DNA from: Roseomonas mucosa | GTDB taxonomy: Bacteria > Pseudomonadota > Alphaproteobacteria > Acetobacterales > Acetobacteraceae | Direction of reading: 5' to 3' | Assembly: GCA_945878375.1 (NCBI GenBank) | Contig: CAMDWG010000010.1 | Coordinates: 86,646 to 129,367 of the forward strand | DNA length: 42,722 nt | Made by a program: the position numbers and the translations under genes | Notes under the pieces: model-generated | Seen by the model: the letters and a program-made list of their open reading frames with translations, nothing else | Told to the model about the DNA's origin: nothing | The model's database searches: none | Shown: positions 25,845-34,061 of the stretch, piece by piece | Position numbering within the stretch: position 1 is the first letter of the stretch | Layout of the letters: every line of letters begins with the position of its first letter

Positions 25845-26438
25845 TCAGCCCAGCCGGTCCGCGATCCACTCCGCCCGCGTGATCTCATACAGGAGATGCG
25901 GCCGCAGCCGGTGGCCTTCGGGCAGGCGCGGATGGTCGAAGGTCTTCACCCGGCGCATGCCGACCTTCTCCATCAGCCGCCAGGATGGTTCATTCGCTGG
26001 CGGCGTCCAGGCGACGATGCGATCCAGCCCCGCCGGGCCAAAACCATGTGTGAGGGATAGCCGCGCGGCTTCCTCGGCCAGGCCCTGGCGCTGGAAGCGG
26101 GTGGCGATGCGCCAGCCGATCTCTGTGGCGGGCGTGAAATCCGCCTCGAAGGGCGCGGATTTGATGCCGGTGACGCCGACCATGCCTTCGCCGCGCAGTT
26201 CCACCACCCAGAAGCCTTGGCCATTGGCGGCGCAATCGGCGGCGATCCGCCGGCCCCAATCGTCGCTCTCTGCACGGTCATGCACACGCGGGAAGTGACG
26301 CATGGCGGCCGGGTCGCCGTTGATGGCGAACAACGGGTCGAGATCCTCCGGCAGGCGCCAGGGGCGAAGCGTGACGCGGGGACCGTGCAGGACGACCGGC
26401 GGTGGGGCGATTGGGGCTCTGGTGATCGGATCGGGCAT
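25845..26438 (-). CDS. GNAT family N-acetyltransferase (RimJ/RimL-like)
   Basis: The 197-residue protein resembles RimJ/RimL acetyltransferases: LHGPRVTLRPWRLPEDLDPL at the start, the acetyl-CoA loop region EIGWRIATRFQRQGLAEEAAR, and the closing W-T-P-P-A-N-E-PSWRLMEKVGMRR helix. It transfers an acetyl group to an amine of a ribosomal protein, peptide or small molecule; the target is unknown. The ATG at 26438 lies 70 bp from the divergent CoA-transferase gene. Confidence 0.92.
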   Translation of the reverse strand: MPDPITRAPIAPPPVVLHGPRVTLRPWRLPEDLDPLFAINGDPAAMRHFPRVHDRAESDDWGRRIAADCAANGQGFWVVELRGEGMVGVTGIKSAPFEADFTPATEIGWRIATRFQRQGLAEEAARLSLTHGFGPAGLDRIVAWTPPANEPSWRLMEKVGMRRVKTFDHPRLPEGHRLRPHLLYEITRAEWIADRLG

Positions 26439-26508
26439 GCGAAAGTGATAGCATGCCTTGGCCCGGACGGCCCGGAGGACTACTTTCCGGTGGCGTGAGG
26501 ACCCGTCC

Positions 26509-27336
26509 ATGACCCCGATCCCGCTGGAGGCGATGGCCGCATCCGTGCCCGATGGCGCCCTGCTGGCCCTGCCGCCCGACAATTCCCTGCCTTCTGTCGC
26601 GCTGGCGCGGGCGTTGGTGCGGCGCGGGGCGAAGGGGCTCCGCCTGCTCGGCGTGCCCGTCTCCGGCTTCGCGACCGACCTGCTGATCGGCGCGGGTTGC
26701 GTGGCGGAGGTGGAGACGAGCGCTGTCTCCCTCGGTGAAGCCGGCTTCGCGCCGCGCTTCTCCGCGGCGTTGAAGGAAGGCCGGATCGTGGTGCGCGACG
26801 CGACCTGCCCGGCCATCCACACGATGCTGCAGGCGGCCGAGAAGGGCGTGCCCTTCATGCCGCTGCGCGGGCTGATCGGGTCCGACATCCTCGCCCATCG
26901 GCCGGATTGGCGCGTGGTGCCGAACCCCTTCGGCGATGGGGTCACCGACCCCATCGTGCTGCTGCCCGCGAAATCGCCCGATGTCGCGGCCATCCATGGC
27001 ATGATGGCGGATGCCGAGGGCAATGTCTGGGTCGGCCGCCGGCGCGAACTGGCCACGCTGGCCCATGCCTCGAAGCGCGTGCTGGCCACGGTGGAGCGCC
27101 TGGTCCCGGGCAACATGCTGGAGGATGAGCGGCTGGCCCCCGGCTGCATCAACGCGACCTATATCGACAGCATTGCCATCGCGGGCCGTGGCGCCTGGCC
27201 GGTGGCGCTGCTCGACGAATACGGCTTCGATGCCGCGCATGTCGCAGACTATGCTCGGCTGGCGAAAACCGCCGAGGGCTTCGCCGAGTATCTCGCGCGC
27301 CATGTCCTCGGCCAGCCCGCGCAGGCCGCCGAATGA
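26509..27336 (+). CDS. CoA-transferase family I-like subunit A
   Basis: The 275-residue protein is related to the alpha subunit of glutaconate/3-oxoacid CoA-transferases (COG1788): PDGALLALPPDNSLPSVALARALVRRG, DLLIGAGCVAEVE, and a GLIGSDIL glycine-rich loop. Two-subunit enzymes of this type move CoA between carboxylates. The downstream gene overlaps by ATGA and encodes the matching beta subunit. Its own sequence is shorter than GctA (about 320). The pair may be a hydrolase rather than a transferase (see finding on 27333-28082). Confidence 0.85.
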   Translation: MTPIPLEAMAASVPDGALLALPPDNSLPSVALARALVRRGAKGLRLLGVPVSGFATDLLIGAGCVAEVETSAVSLGEAGFAPRFSAALKEGRIVVRDATCPAIHTMLQAAEKGVPFMPLRGLIGSDILAHRPDWRVVPNPFGDGVTDPIVLLPAKSPDVAAIHGMMADAEGNVWVGRRRELATLAHASKRVLATVERLVPGNMLEDERLAPGCINATYIDSIAIAGRGAWPVALLDEYGFDAAHVADYARLAKTAEGFAEYLARHVLGQPAQAAE

Positions 27337-28082
27337 GCATCAGGCCCGAGGAACGGATCGCCGCCACGCTGGCGCGGCTGATCCTGGATCCCTCCGCGCC
27401 ACCGGCGCGGCACATAGCGGTCGGCGCGGCATCCCCCATTCCCGCCGCGGCCTGCTGGCTGGTGAAGAAGCAGGGCCATCCGGTGCGGCTGAGCCTGCTG
27501 CACAAGCGCAGCGGCAACCCCTTCACCGAAGGCTCGCGCGAGTTGTTCGACCTGACGGGACAGGGGCGGATAGACCTGTTCTTCCTGGGCGGCGGGCAGA
27601 TCGACGGCCAGGCCAATATCAACCTGGTCGGCACCGGCGAATGGCCGGGGACGGGTGTGCGCTTCCCGGGGTCATTCGGATCCGCCTTCATGTATTTCAT
27701 GACCCCGCGCACCATCTTGTTCCGCGAGGAACATTCGCCGCGCGTGCTGGTGGACAAGGTGGAAATGATCTCGGCGCCGGGCGTCTCGCCGCCGGGGGTG
27801 TTTCGCCGTGGCACGGCGCAGGCACTCGTGACGGGGCGCTGCGTGTTCCGCTTCCATCCCGATCGGGCGCGCTTCACGCTCGACAGCGTCCATCCGGGCG
27901 AGAGCGTCGCGAGCATCCGCGCCGAGACCGGCTTCGACTTCGATGTGCCGGACACCGTGCCGGCCACCCCCGATCCGACAGGGGCCGAGCTCGCTTTGCT
28001 GCGCGGACCGGTCTGCGACGAGATGCTGGAAACCTACCCAGAGTTCTGTTCACGCGTGTTTGGAAGGAAACAGGCCGCATGA
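27333..28082 (+). CDS. CoA-transferase family I-like subunit B
   Basis: The 249-residue protein matches the beta subunit (COG2057, GctB-like): HIAVGAASPIPAAACWLVKK, DLFFLGGGQIDGQANINLVG and VDKVEMISAPG. In true CoA-transferases the catalytic glutamate is in an E-(S/N)-G triplet after the first strand-loop; here the matching position appears to be R59-S60-G61. The IpdAB-type members of this fold act as hydrolases in steroid catabolism and also deviate from the transferase pattern. The ATG overlaps the subunit A stop, and the stop overlaps the CaiB gene. Confidence 0.85.
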   Translation: MSIRPEERIAATLARLILDPSAPPARHIAVGAASPIPAAACWLVKKQGHPVRLSLLHKRSGNPFTEGSRELFDLTGQGRIDLFFLGGGQIDGQANINLVGTGEWPGTGVRFPGSFGSAFMYFMTPRTILFREEHSPRVLVDKVEMISAPGVSPPGVFRRGTAQALVTGRCVFRFHPDRARFTLDSVHPGESVASIRAETGFDFDVPDTVPATPDPTGAELALLRGPVCDEMLETYPEFCSRVFGRKQAA

Positions 28083-29311
28083 CCGACGCCGTTCCCATGA
28101 CCGAGGGAAAAGGCCTCGCGGCCTCCGCCGGGGCGCTGGCGGGCCTCAAGGTCATCGACCTGACCCGCGTGCTGGGCGGGCCCTACTGCACGATGATCCT
28201 GTCGGACCACGGCGCAGAGGTGATCAAGATCGAACCCCCGCAGGGCGACGAGACGCGCGCCTGGGGCCCCCCGTTCCATGAGGGCGATGCCAGCTACTAT
28301 ATCGGCGTCAACCGTAACAAGCGTGCCCTCGCCCTCGATCTCTCGAAGCCGGAGGGCCGCGCGGTGCTGCTGCGGCTGCTCGAAGGCGCCGATGTGCTGG
28401 TGGAGAACTACAAGCCCGGCAGCATGGAGAAATGGGGCATCGGCTATGCCGATGTTCTGTCGAAGCGATTCCCCGGCCTGATCCATTGCCGCGTCTCCGG
28501 CTTCGGCGGCGAAGGCCCGCTCGGCGGCCTGCCGGGCTACGACGCCATCATCCAGGCGATGGTCGGGCTGATGTCCATCAACGGCCATGACGGCACCGGC
28601 CCCTTGCGGATGGGCACGCCGATCGTGGACCTGGCCACCGGGCTCTATTCGGCCATCGCCATCCTGATGGCGCTGAACGAGCGGGCCCGCAGCGGACAGG
28701 GCCAGTTCCTGGACATGAGCCTGCATGATTGCGGCATGGCGCTGCTGCATCCGCAGGCGGCGAATTTCTTCCTGAACGGCAAGCGGCCCAAGGCACTCGG
28801 CAACCCGCATCCGAACATCAGCCCCTATTCGAAATTCGCGACCAGGACCTGCGAGATCTTCGTCGCCTGCGGCAACGAGCCGGCGTGGCGGAAATTCTGC
28901 GAATTCCTCGGGATCCAGCACCTGATTGCCGATCCGCGCTTCGCGACCAACGCGCTGCGCGTGCAGAACCGCGCCGCGCTCGACGCCCTTCTGGACGAGC
29001 GGCTGGCGAGCGAGGACGGCCACGCGCTGTGTGACGCCATGCTGCGCGCCGGCCTGCCCGCAGGCCCGGTGCTGCATGTCGATGAAGCGATGGAGGCGCC
29101 CCACACCGCGCATCGCCAGATGGTCGCGGAGCAGGGCTGGTTCCGCGCGCTCGGCACGCCGATCAAGATGAGCCGTACGCCCGGCGGCCTCCGCAGCCCG
29201 CCGCCAAGCTTCAATGAGCATGGGGCGGAGATCCTGGCGGCGCACGGCTTCACCGAGGATGAGATCGCGGCGCTGACGGCCGCCGGCGTGGTGGTGGCCG
29301 AACGCCGCTGA
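28079..29311 (+). CDS. CaiB/BaiF family (class III) CoA-transferase
   Basis: The 410-residue protein belongs to the family III CoA-transferases. The opening block LAGLKVIDLTRVLGGPYCTM, the catalytic aspartate D184 in MGTPIVDLATG, and the SGFGGEGPLGGLPGYD loop are all characteristic. Typical reactions move CoA from succinyl-CoA or another donor to a dicarboxylate or carnitine-like acid. Its ATG overlaps the class I subunit B stop. The three genes thus form one transcription unit in which two unrelated CoA-transferase folds are combined. Confidence 0.93.
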   Translation: MTDAVPMTEGKGLAASAGALAGLKVIDLTRVLGGPYCTMILSDHGAEVIKIEPPQGDETRAWGPPFHEGDASYYIGVNRNKRALALDLSKPEGRAVLLRLLEGADVLVENYKPGSMEKWGIGYADVLSKRFPGLIHCRVSGFGGEGPLGGLPGYDAIIQAMVGLMSINGHDGTGPLRMGTPIVDLATGLYSAIAILMALNERARSGQGQFLDMSLHDCGMALLHPQAANFFLNGKRPKALGNPHPNISPYSKFATRTCEIFVACGNEPAWRKFCEFLGIQHLIADPRFATNALRVQNRAALDALLDERLASEDGHALCDAMLRAGLPAGPVLHVDEAMEAPHTAHRQMVAEQGWFRALGTPIKMSRTPGGLRSPPPSFNEHGAEILAAHGFTEDEIAALTAAGVVVAERR

Positions 29312-29340
29312 CAGGCGGCGCGCGGCCCAGGACCAAGTGG

Positions 29341-29763
29341 TCAGGGCCAGGTGAAAAGCCGCGCCATCCGTTGCTGGTCTTCCGTCTCGGCGGCATGGGC
29401 CAGGTAGTGGCGGCGCACGTAGTCGAGCGCGTCGCCCTCCACCCCTGCGGCGCGGGCAAGGCAGGCCATGAACAGCCCGGTCCGCCCGACACCGGCCCGG
29501 CAGCCTATATGGACGGGCCGTTCCGGCTCGGCCTCCAGCTGTGCCAGCACGGCCGCCACCGCGCGTTTCAGCGCCGCCGGATCGGGCAGGCCGAAATCGG
29601 GTGTGGGCAGCGGCACATCGGCCAGCCAGGCCTTCAGCGCCTCCATTTCCAGGCAGACACCGAATGCGCCATCGGGGATCGCGTCGAAGGGGCCGCCGGT
29701 GATCGTCACCGCGCGGCCCGCCACCATAAGCGGCAGCGTGCCGCGGACCGTCAGATCAGGCAT
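29341..29763 (-). CDS. Small tyrosine/dual-specificity phosphatase
   Basis: The 140-residue protein has the phosphatase P-loop C88-R-A-G-V-G-R94 with the GRTG tail of cysteine-dependent phosphatases. D56 or D61 could be the general acid. The P-loop is preceded by HIG rather than the usual VHC. It lacks other domains. The gene lies 13 bp behind pssA and is probably cotranscribed with psd-pssA, so a role on lipid phosphates is conceivable, but protein-tyrosine substrates are equally possible. The ATG at 29763 was preferred over upstream TTG and GTG codons that overlap pssA. Confidence 0.8.
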   Translation of the reverse strand: MPDLTVRGTLPLMVAGRAVTITGGPFDAIPDGAFGVCLEMEALKAWLADVPLPTPDFGLPDPAALKRAVAAVLAQLEAEPERPVHIGCRAGVGRTGLFMACLARAAGVEGDALDYVRRHYLAHAAETEDQQRMARLFTWP

Positions 29764-29776
29764 GTGGTACACCGCA

Positions 29777-30640
29777 TCAGGCAAGGGGTGGTTGGGGGGG
29801 TTCTGCCGCCTGCTCGATGAGCGCCTCCGCCTCGGCCTTCAGAGCCAGATAGGAGCGCACCGAGAAGGGCAGCATGCCGAGATAGACGACCCCGGCCGCC
29901 GCCAGGGCCGCCCAGGGCTCGGCCACCAGCAGCGCGACGAAGGCGCCGACGCCGAGCAGCAATGGCAGCACCACGGCGCGCGGCACCTTGAAGTTCTTGA
30001 ACGACCAAGTGGGCAGGGTGCTGACCATCATGCCGCCCACCACCACCAGCACCGCGCCGACCAGGATCGGATGGCGGAGCGCATCCGCGAAGCCCGGCCA
30101 ACCCCATTCGCTGAAGGCCAGCGCGCCGAACAGCGGGAACAGCGCGCAGCCCGCGCCGGCTGGCGCGGGGACCCCGGTGAAGAAGTTATACGCATAGGCC
30201 GGCTTCGGCTTCTCGAGCCCGACATCGAGCGAGGCGTTGAACCGCGCGAGTCGCAGCGAAGAGCACACCGCGAACAGCAGGCAGGGCAGGAAGCCGAGCG
30301 GCCCAACCGTCTGCATCGACCACAAATACAGGACCAGCGCCGGCGCCACGCCGAAGGACAGGAAATCCGCCAGGCTGTCGAATTCCGCGCCGAAGCGCGT
30401 CGTGGCCTTCAGCAGCCGGGCCAGCCGCCCGTCCAGCCCGTCGATCACACCCGCCACGACGATGAAGGTGGCGGCCTGCGGCCACCGCGCATCGATCGCG
30501 AAGCGGATCGCCACCAGCCCGGCGCAAAGCCCGAGCATCGTCATGATGTTCGGGATCATTCGGTTGAAGGACAGCCCCTCGAAGCGGGGGCGCCGCCGGA
30601 GGCGCGGCAAAGGACGCCGCGGGCGCGGAGCCTCGCTCAT
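29777..30640 (-). CDS. pssA: CDP-diacylglycerol-serine O-phosphatidyltransferase
   Basis: PssA makes phosphatidylserine from CDP-diacylglycerol and serine at the inner membrane. The CDP-alcohol phosphotransferase motif is perfect: D67-x2-D70-G71-x2-A74-R75-x8-G84-x3-D88-x3-D92. About eight hydrophobic helices surround it. The 287 residues fit the class II, alphaproteobacterial type with a basic N-terminus. The ATG overlaps the stop of psd (ATGA), so the two steps to phosphatidylethanolamine are co-translated. Confidence 0.96.
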   Translation of the reverse strand: MSEAPRPRRPLPRLRRRPRFEGLSFNRMIPNIMTMLGLCAGLVAIRFAIDARWPQAATFIVVAGVIDGLDGRLARLLKATTRFGAEFDSLADFLSFGVAPALVLYLWSMQTVGPLGFLPCLLFAVCSSLRLARFNASLDVGLEKPKPAYAYNFFTGVPAPAGAGCALFPLFGALAFSEWGWPGFADALRHPILVGAVLVVVGGMMVSTLPTWSFKNFKVPRAVVLPLLLGVGAFVALLVAEPWAALAAAGVVYLGMLPFSVRSYLALKAEAEALIEQAAEPPQPPLA

Positions 30641-31326
30641 CGCGCGGGGACGAGCGGGGGCAGTTCCGCGATCACGGTCTCGCCGCCGATCATCGTCTGG
30701 CCGATCGAAACCAGCGGCGTGACGCCTTCGGGTAGGTAGACATCGGTGCGGCTACCGAAGCGGATGATGCCGAAGCGTTCGCCTGTCGCGACCGTGTCGC
30801 CTTCGCGCACATGGCAGAGGATGCGGCGCGCGATCAGGCCGGCGATCTGCACCACCGCAAGGTCGCGGCCATCGGCCATGCGGATCGCCAGCGCGTTGCG
30901 TTCATTGTCTACGCTAGCCTTGTCGAGCGCCGCGTTCAGGAAGGCGCCGTGGCGATAGGCAATGCGGGTCACGCGGCCCTCCACCGGCGCGCGGTTCACA
31001 TGCACGTCGAGGACCGAGAGGAAGATCGCGACACGCCAGCGCGGCGCCTCGCCCAGCCCGAGTTCGACGGGCGGCCCGGCGGGGCCAACCAGCACCACGC
31101 GGCCATCGGCCGGCGCCACGACGACATCGTGGCGCGCTGGCGGCACGCGTTCGGGGTCGCGGAAGAAATACAGGCAGAAGGCGGCGAAGGCCGCACCCAG
31201 CCAGAACAGCCAGGCTCCGAGCAGCAGCCCGCCGATGACGGCAAGGGCGAAACCGCCCCAGATGAAGGGCTTGCCGGCCGGATGCGGCTTGGCAAGGACC
31301 ATGCGGATGGTTGAGGACAAGCTCAT
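30637..31326 (-). CDS. psd: Phosphatidylserine decarboxylase (PSD-A type)
   Basis: Psd converts phosphatidylserine to phosphatidylethanolamine with a pyruvoyl cofactor formed by self-cleavage. The cleavage pair is G191-S192 in [12 protein letters not shown], so Ser192 becomes the pyruvoyl group of the small alpha chain. The N-terminal hydrophobic hairpin (about residues 21-55, with [10 protein letters not shown] after it) anchors the enzyme in the membrane. The 229-residue length is right for the short PSD-A form. ATG 31326 is used; an ATG at 31302 is a plausible alternative (see finding on the promoter). Confidence 0.95.
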   Translation of the reverse strand: MSLSSTIRMVLAKPHPAGKPFIWGGFALAVIGGLLLGAWLFWLGAAFAAFCLYFFRDPERVPPARHDVVVAPADGRVVLVGPAGPPVELGLGEAPRWRVAIFLSVLDVHVNRAPVEGRVTRIAYRHGAFLNAALDKASVDNERNALAIRMADGRDLAVVQIAGLIARRILCHVREGDTVATGERFGIIRFGSRTDVYLPEGVTPLVSIGQTMIGGETVIAELPPLVPAR

Positions 31327-31333
31327 GGACCGG

Positions 31334-31362
31334 GTTATGGTCCCTTCGCCAGTTCCGGACAA
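31334..31362 (-). promoter_or_regulatory. Candidate promoter of psd-pssA-phosphatase
   Basis: On the minus strand TTGTCC (31362-31357) and CATAAC (31339-31334) are 17 bp apart. The predicted transcript would start at or just before the psd ATG at 31326, so translation would be leaderless or use the ATG at 31302. Confidence 0.3.
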
Positions 31363-31491
31363 CAAGGCGGGAAGAAGCCCACCATGTTTTGCCCTGGCGG
31401 GACCGCATCGCGGGCCGGATGAGCGGCTGCGCCCATCACTGTCTACCGAGGCGGGGAACGGCCCATTCCGTCTCGCGCTCGCGCTGGGCCG

Positions 31492-33084
31492 TTACCTGGG
31501 GCGGTTGGCATCGACAGGTGAGGTCGTGGCAGGGGTGGGCAGAGCCGGTACCATGAAGACCTGACCGGGGAAGATCAGCCGCGGATTGCGAATTTGGTCC
31601 CGGTTGGCCTCGTAGATCACGGTGTAGCGCACCCCACGCCCATAGGCCGCCCGCGCCAGCCGCCACAGGTTGTTGCCCGGCTGCACCACGACGCGCCCCT
31701 CCGCCACGCTGCCCTCGGGCAACTGGTCGCGCTGGAAGGGCACTTCAATCCGGGCGGCGACCGCGCCGGCTGCGGCCAACCGGTCCAGGCGCAGCCGATG
31801 GCGGCCGACTTCCACCGCATCCCGCGGCACCAGGGTCCAGCGGCCTTGGCCGTCGGCCTGGGCATCGCCGACATGCTGTTCGTTCACATAGACCCGCACG
31901 GTCGAATCGGGCTGAGCCGAGCCGGCGAAGCGGATCGCGCCGTCCTGGTCGTAATCGACCTGGTCGAGCGTCAGCCCCTGCTGCACCGTCGGGCCCTGGA
32001 GTACGCGCGGCATGGCCTGCGCGGCCGGCAGCAGGACCACCAGTGGCTGCGAAGGTGGGGGGGCTGCCGGCGGCTCGGTCGTCGCTGCCTCGCGCGCGGA
32101 CGGTTGCGCCAAGGATTGGCTTGGGGAACGCGAAGCCGCCTCCAAGGTCCGCTGAGCGGGCTGGGGTCTTGGGGCCTCGGCCATGGTGGGCTGGACCTCC
32201 GGTACGACCACCACAACCGTATCGGGGCCGGCGATGTCATCGCCGCCGCGCCGGGACAGCAGGGTGAACTGGCGTGTACCGGGGCGCAGCGGCTCGGCCG
32301 GCAGGATCACCCATTCGCCGCGCGCATCGGCACGCGCGCGGCCCACCTCCCTCCCGTCTTCAAGCAGAAACACCTCGGCGCCAGGCGCCGCGCGGCCGGC
32401 GATCACCGCGACGCCCCGCGCGCCGATCCGCACCACATCGAAGCGCGGTGGTTCCTGCTCAACGGCCGGCTCCACAGCAATGGGCGGCACGGGGACGGGC
32501 TGCGCCGGGCCGGCGTGGTTGGTAGTGGGCCGCGGAGGGTGGGGTTGCGCGGAACTGGAATGCTCGGCGGTGGGACGCAGAGGGATGGGCTGCGCCGGGC
32601 TTGAATGCTCAGCGGCGGGACGCGGCTGGATGGGCTGCGCCGAGCCGGCATGGTCGGTCGTGGGCCGCGGAGGGGTGGGCTGCGCCGGGCTTGAATGCTC
32701 AGCGGCGGGACGCGGCGGGATGGGCTGCGCCGAGCCGGCATGGTCGGTCGTGGGCCGCGGAGGGGTGGGCTGCGTTGGGCCGGCGTGTTCGGGGGCGGGC
32801 CGCGTAGGGACGGGTCGCGCGGAACTGGGATGCTCGACGGCGGGACGTGGAGGGATGGACTGGGCGGAGGCAGGCTGGGTGGCGGGTTGGGGTGGGCTTG
32901 GTGGCATGGCGGCCGGTGTGGCAGCGGTGGTTCTGGTCGGCAACGACGCGTGCGGCGCCTCGGCTTGCGGGGGCGCCGTGGCTGGGGCCGTGGTCGGATC
33001 GCCAAGGAACCGGGCGGCCAGGAACGCTCCGGCACCCAGGGACACCAGGACGACGATCAGGAGCGTACGAGCAGTAGACGTCAT
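31492..33084 (-). CDS. LysM domain cell-wall protein with Pro/His-rich repeats
   Basis: The 530-residue protein starts with a membrane anchor (residues 7-27). A low-complexity region follows, including eight 15-residue repeats (78-197), then two Ig-like beta domains, and a C-terminal LysM domain (from about residue 470: VVQPGNNLWRLARAAYGRG through FPGQVFMVP). LysM binds peptidoglycan. The layout suggests an envelope-spanning protein with the repeats as a flexible arm. The ATG at 33084 precedes the signal anchor; the longer frame back to 33996 lies over another gene and was rejected. Confidence 0.88.
   Translation of the reverse strand: MTSTARTLLIVVLVSLGAGAFLAARFLGDPTTAPATAPPQAEAPHASLPTRTTAATPAAMPPSPPQPATQPASAQSIPPRPAVEHPSSARPVPTRPAPEHAGPTQPTPPRPTTDHAGSAQPIPPRPAAEHSSPAQPTPPRPTTDHAGSAQPIQPRPAAEHSSPAQPIPLRPTAEHSSSAQPHPPRPTTNHAGPAQPVPVPPIAVEPAVEQEPPRFDVVRIGARGVAVIAGRAAPGAEVFLLEDGREVGRARADARGEWVILPAEPLRPGTRQFTLLSRRGGDDIAGPDTVVVVVPEVQPTMAEAPRPQPAQRTLEAASRSPSQSLAQPSAREAATTEPPAAPPPSQPLVVLLPAAQAMPRVLQGPTVQQGLTLDQVDYDQDGAIRFAGSAQPDSTVRVYVNEQHVGDAQADGQGRWTLVPRDAVEVGRHRLRLDRLAAAGAVAARIEVPFQRDQLPEGSVAEGRVVVQPGNNLWRLARAAYGRGVRYTVIYEANRDQIRNPRLIFPGQVFMVPALPTPATTSPVDANRPR
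32494..32853 (-). repeat. Eight tandem 45-bp coding repeats
   Basis: The repeats encode 15-residue units of the form PxRPxxxHxxxxxPx. Two adjacent units form a 90-bp period that is nearly identical between 32641 and 32784. Each unit has one histidine at a fixed place. Confidence 0.85.
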
Positions 33085-33146
33085 GCTTGTGTAACTACGG
33101 GCTTGGCCGACATTGGGACAAGTGTTCAAGTCAAACCAATACGGTG

Positions 33147-33953
33147 TCAGCGCAGCAAAACAGCGACAAAGGCCGTCAACCCGCCCGCCAAGCCTGCCCC
33201 GACGGGCGCGCCCCACTTTCGGCCCGCCAGCCACGCCCCGGCTGGGGCCCCGAGCAGCAACGCGGCGATTGGGGCCGCCGCGACCGCCAAATCCGATGCG
33301 GCGCCGCGCGCCACGACCGGGATCGCAGCGAGCGCGGCCAGCGCGCCGGCCAGCGGCAGCGCTATCACAACGGGGTGGGCCGCCTTGCCCTTTCCGGGGC
33401 GCACAAGCGCGGCGAGGGCCGCCGACGCCAGCAGCACACCGCCCAGCAGGCGATACGGCCCCGCAAGTGGCGCGAGGTGCAGGCCCGTAAACAGCGTCGA
33501 GGCCGCCACCAGCCCCGCCCAGCGCGGCCCGCCCGACAGCGCCAGCAGCAGCGTGACGATCGCGATACCTGCCATCACAGGCACGGCGCGGGTAAGATCC
33601 GGTAGGACCATCGGCGCGCCGGCCATCCACCACCCGGCCCAGAGCGCGCCGGCGGTAGCCAGCGGCAGCGCCAGCCAAGCACGCCATCGCGCGGCGGCAC
33701 CGAATAGCGGGGCGGCCAGGACCAAGCCGAGCATCAACAGGGGTAGCCTTTCCGGCAGTTGGCGGGGGCTCGCGGTCAGCACGCCGAAGGCGAACCACCA
33801 ACCGGCGAGCACGCCGATCCCCGCCGCCGCCGCGCCAAGCAAGGGCCGCCCCGCAGCGCGGCCGAGCCAGGCGACGCCGAACGCGCAGGCACCTGCGACC
33901 AAGGCGGCGTGCCAGGGTGCGAGCACGGAGGCGAAGGCGGGGATCCAGTCCAT
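33147..33953 (-). CDS. Uncharacterised polytopic membrane protein
   Basis: I do not recognise this 268-residue protein. It is made almost entirely of hydrophobic, Ala/Leu/Gly-rich helices (about eight to nine), with no cysteine-rich site and few charged residues, apart from short basic loops such as RPGKGKAAH. It is not obviously a transporter family member. The ATG at 33953 begins MDWIPAFASVLAPWHAALV. It is 62 bp upstream of the LysM gene on the same strand, so the two may be cotranscribed. Confidence 0.6.
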   Translation of the reverse strand: MDWIPAFASVLAPWHAALVAGACAFGVAWLGRAAGRPLLGAAAAGIGVLAGWWFAFGVLTASPRQLPERLPLLMLGLVLAAPLFGAAARWRAWLALPLATAGALWAGWWMAGAPMVLPDLTRAVPVMAGIAIVTLLLALSGGPRWAGLVAASTLFTGLHLAPLAGPYRLLGGVLLASAALAALVRPGKGKAAHPVVIALPLAGALAALAAIPVVARGAASDLAVAAAPIAALLLGAPAGAWLAGRKWGAPVGAGLAGGLTAFVAVLLR

Positions 33954-34061
33954 CGCGCCTCTCTGACCTCAGCTTCGGGCCCGGCGCAACCGTCACGCTT
34001 CGAGACTTGCCCGGCGGAGCCCGGCCGGGCCTGATGCGGCGGACATGGAAAGGTCGGCGGC

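Noticed and set aside
32494-32853. Possible CRISPR-like repeats
   Set aside because: These are in-frame coding repeats of a Pro/His-rich protein segment.
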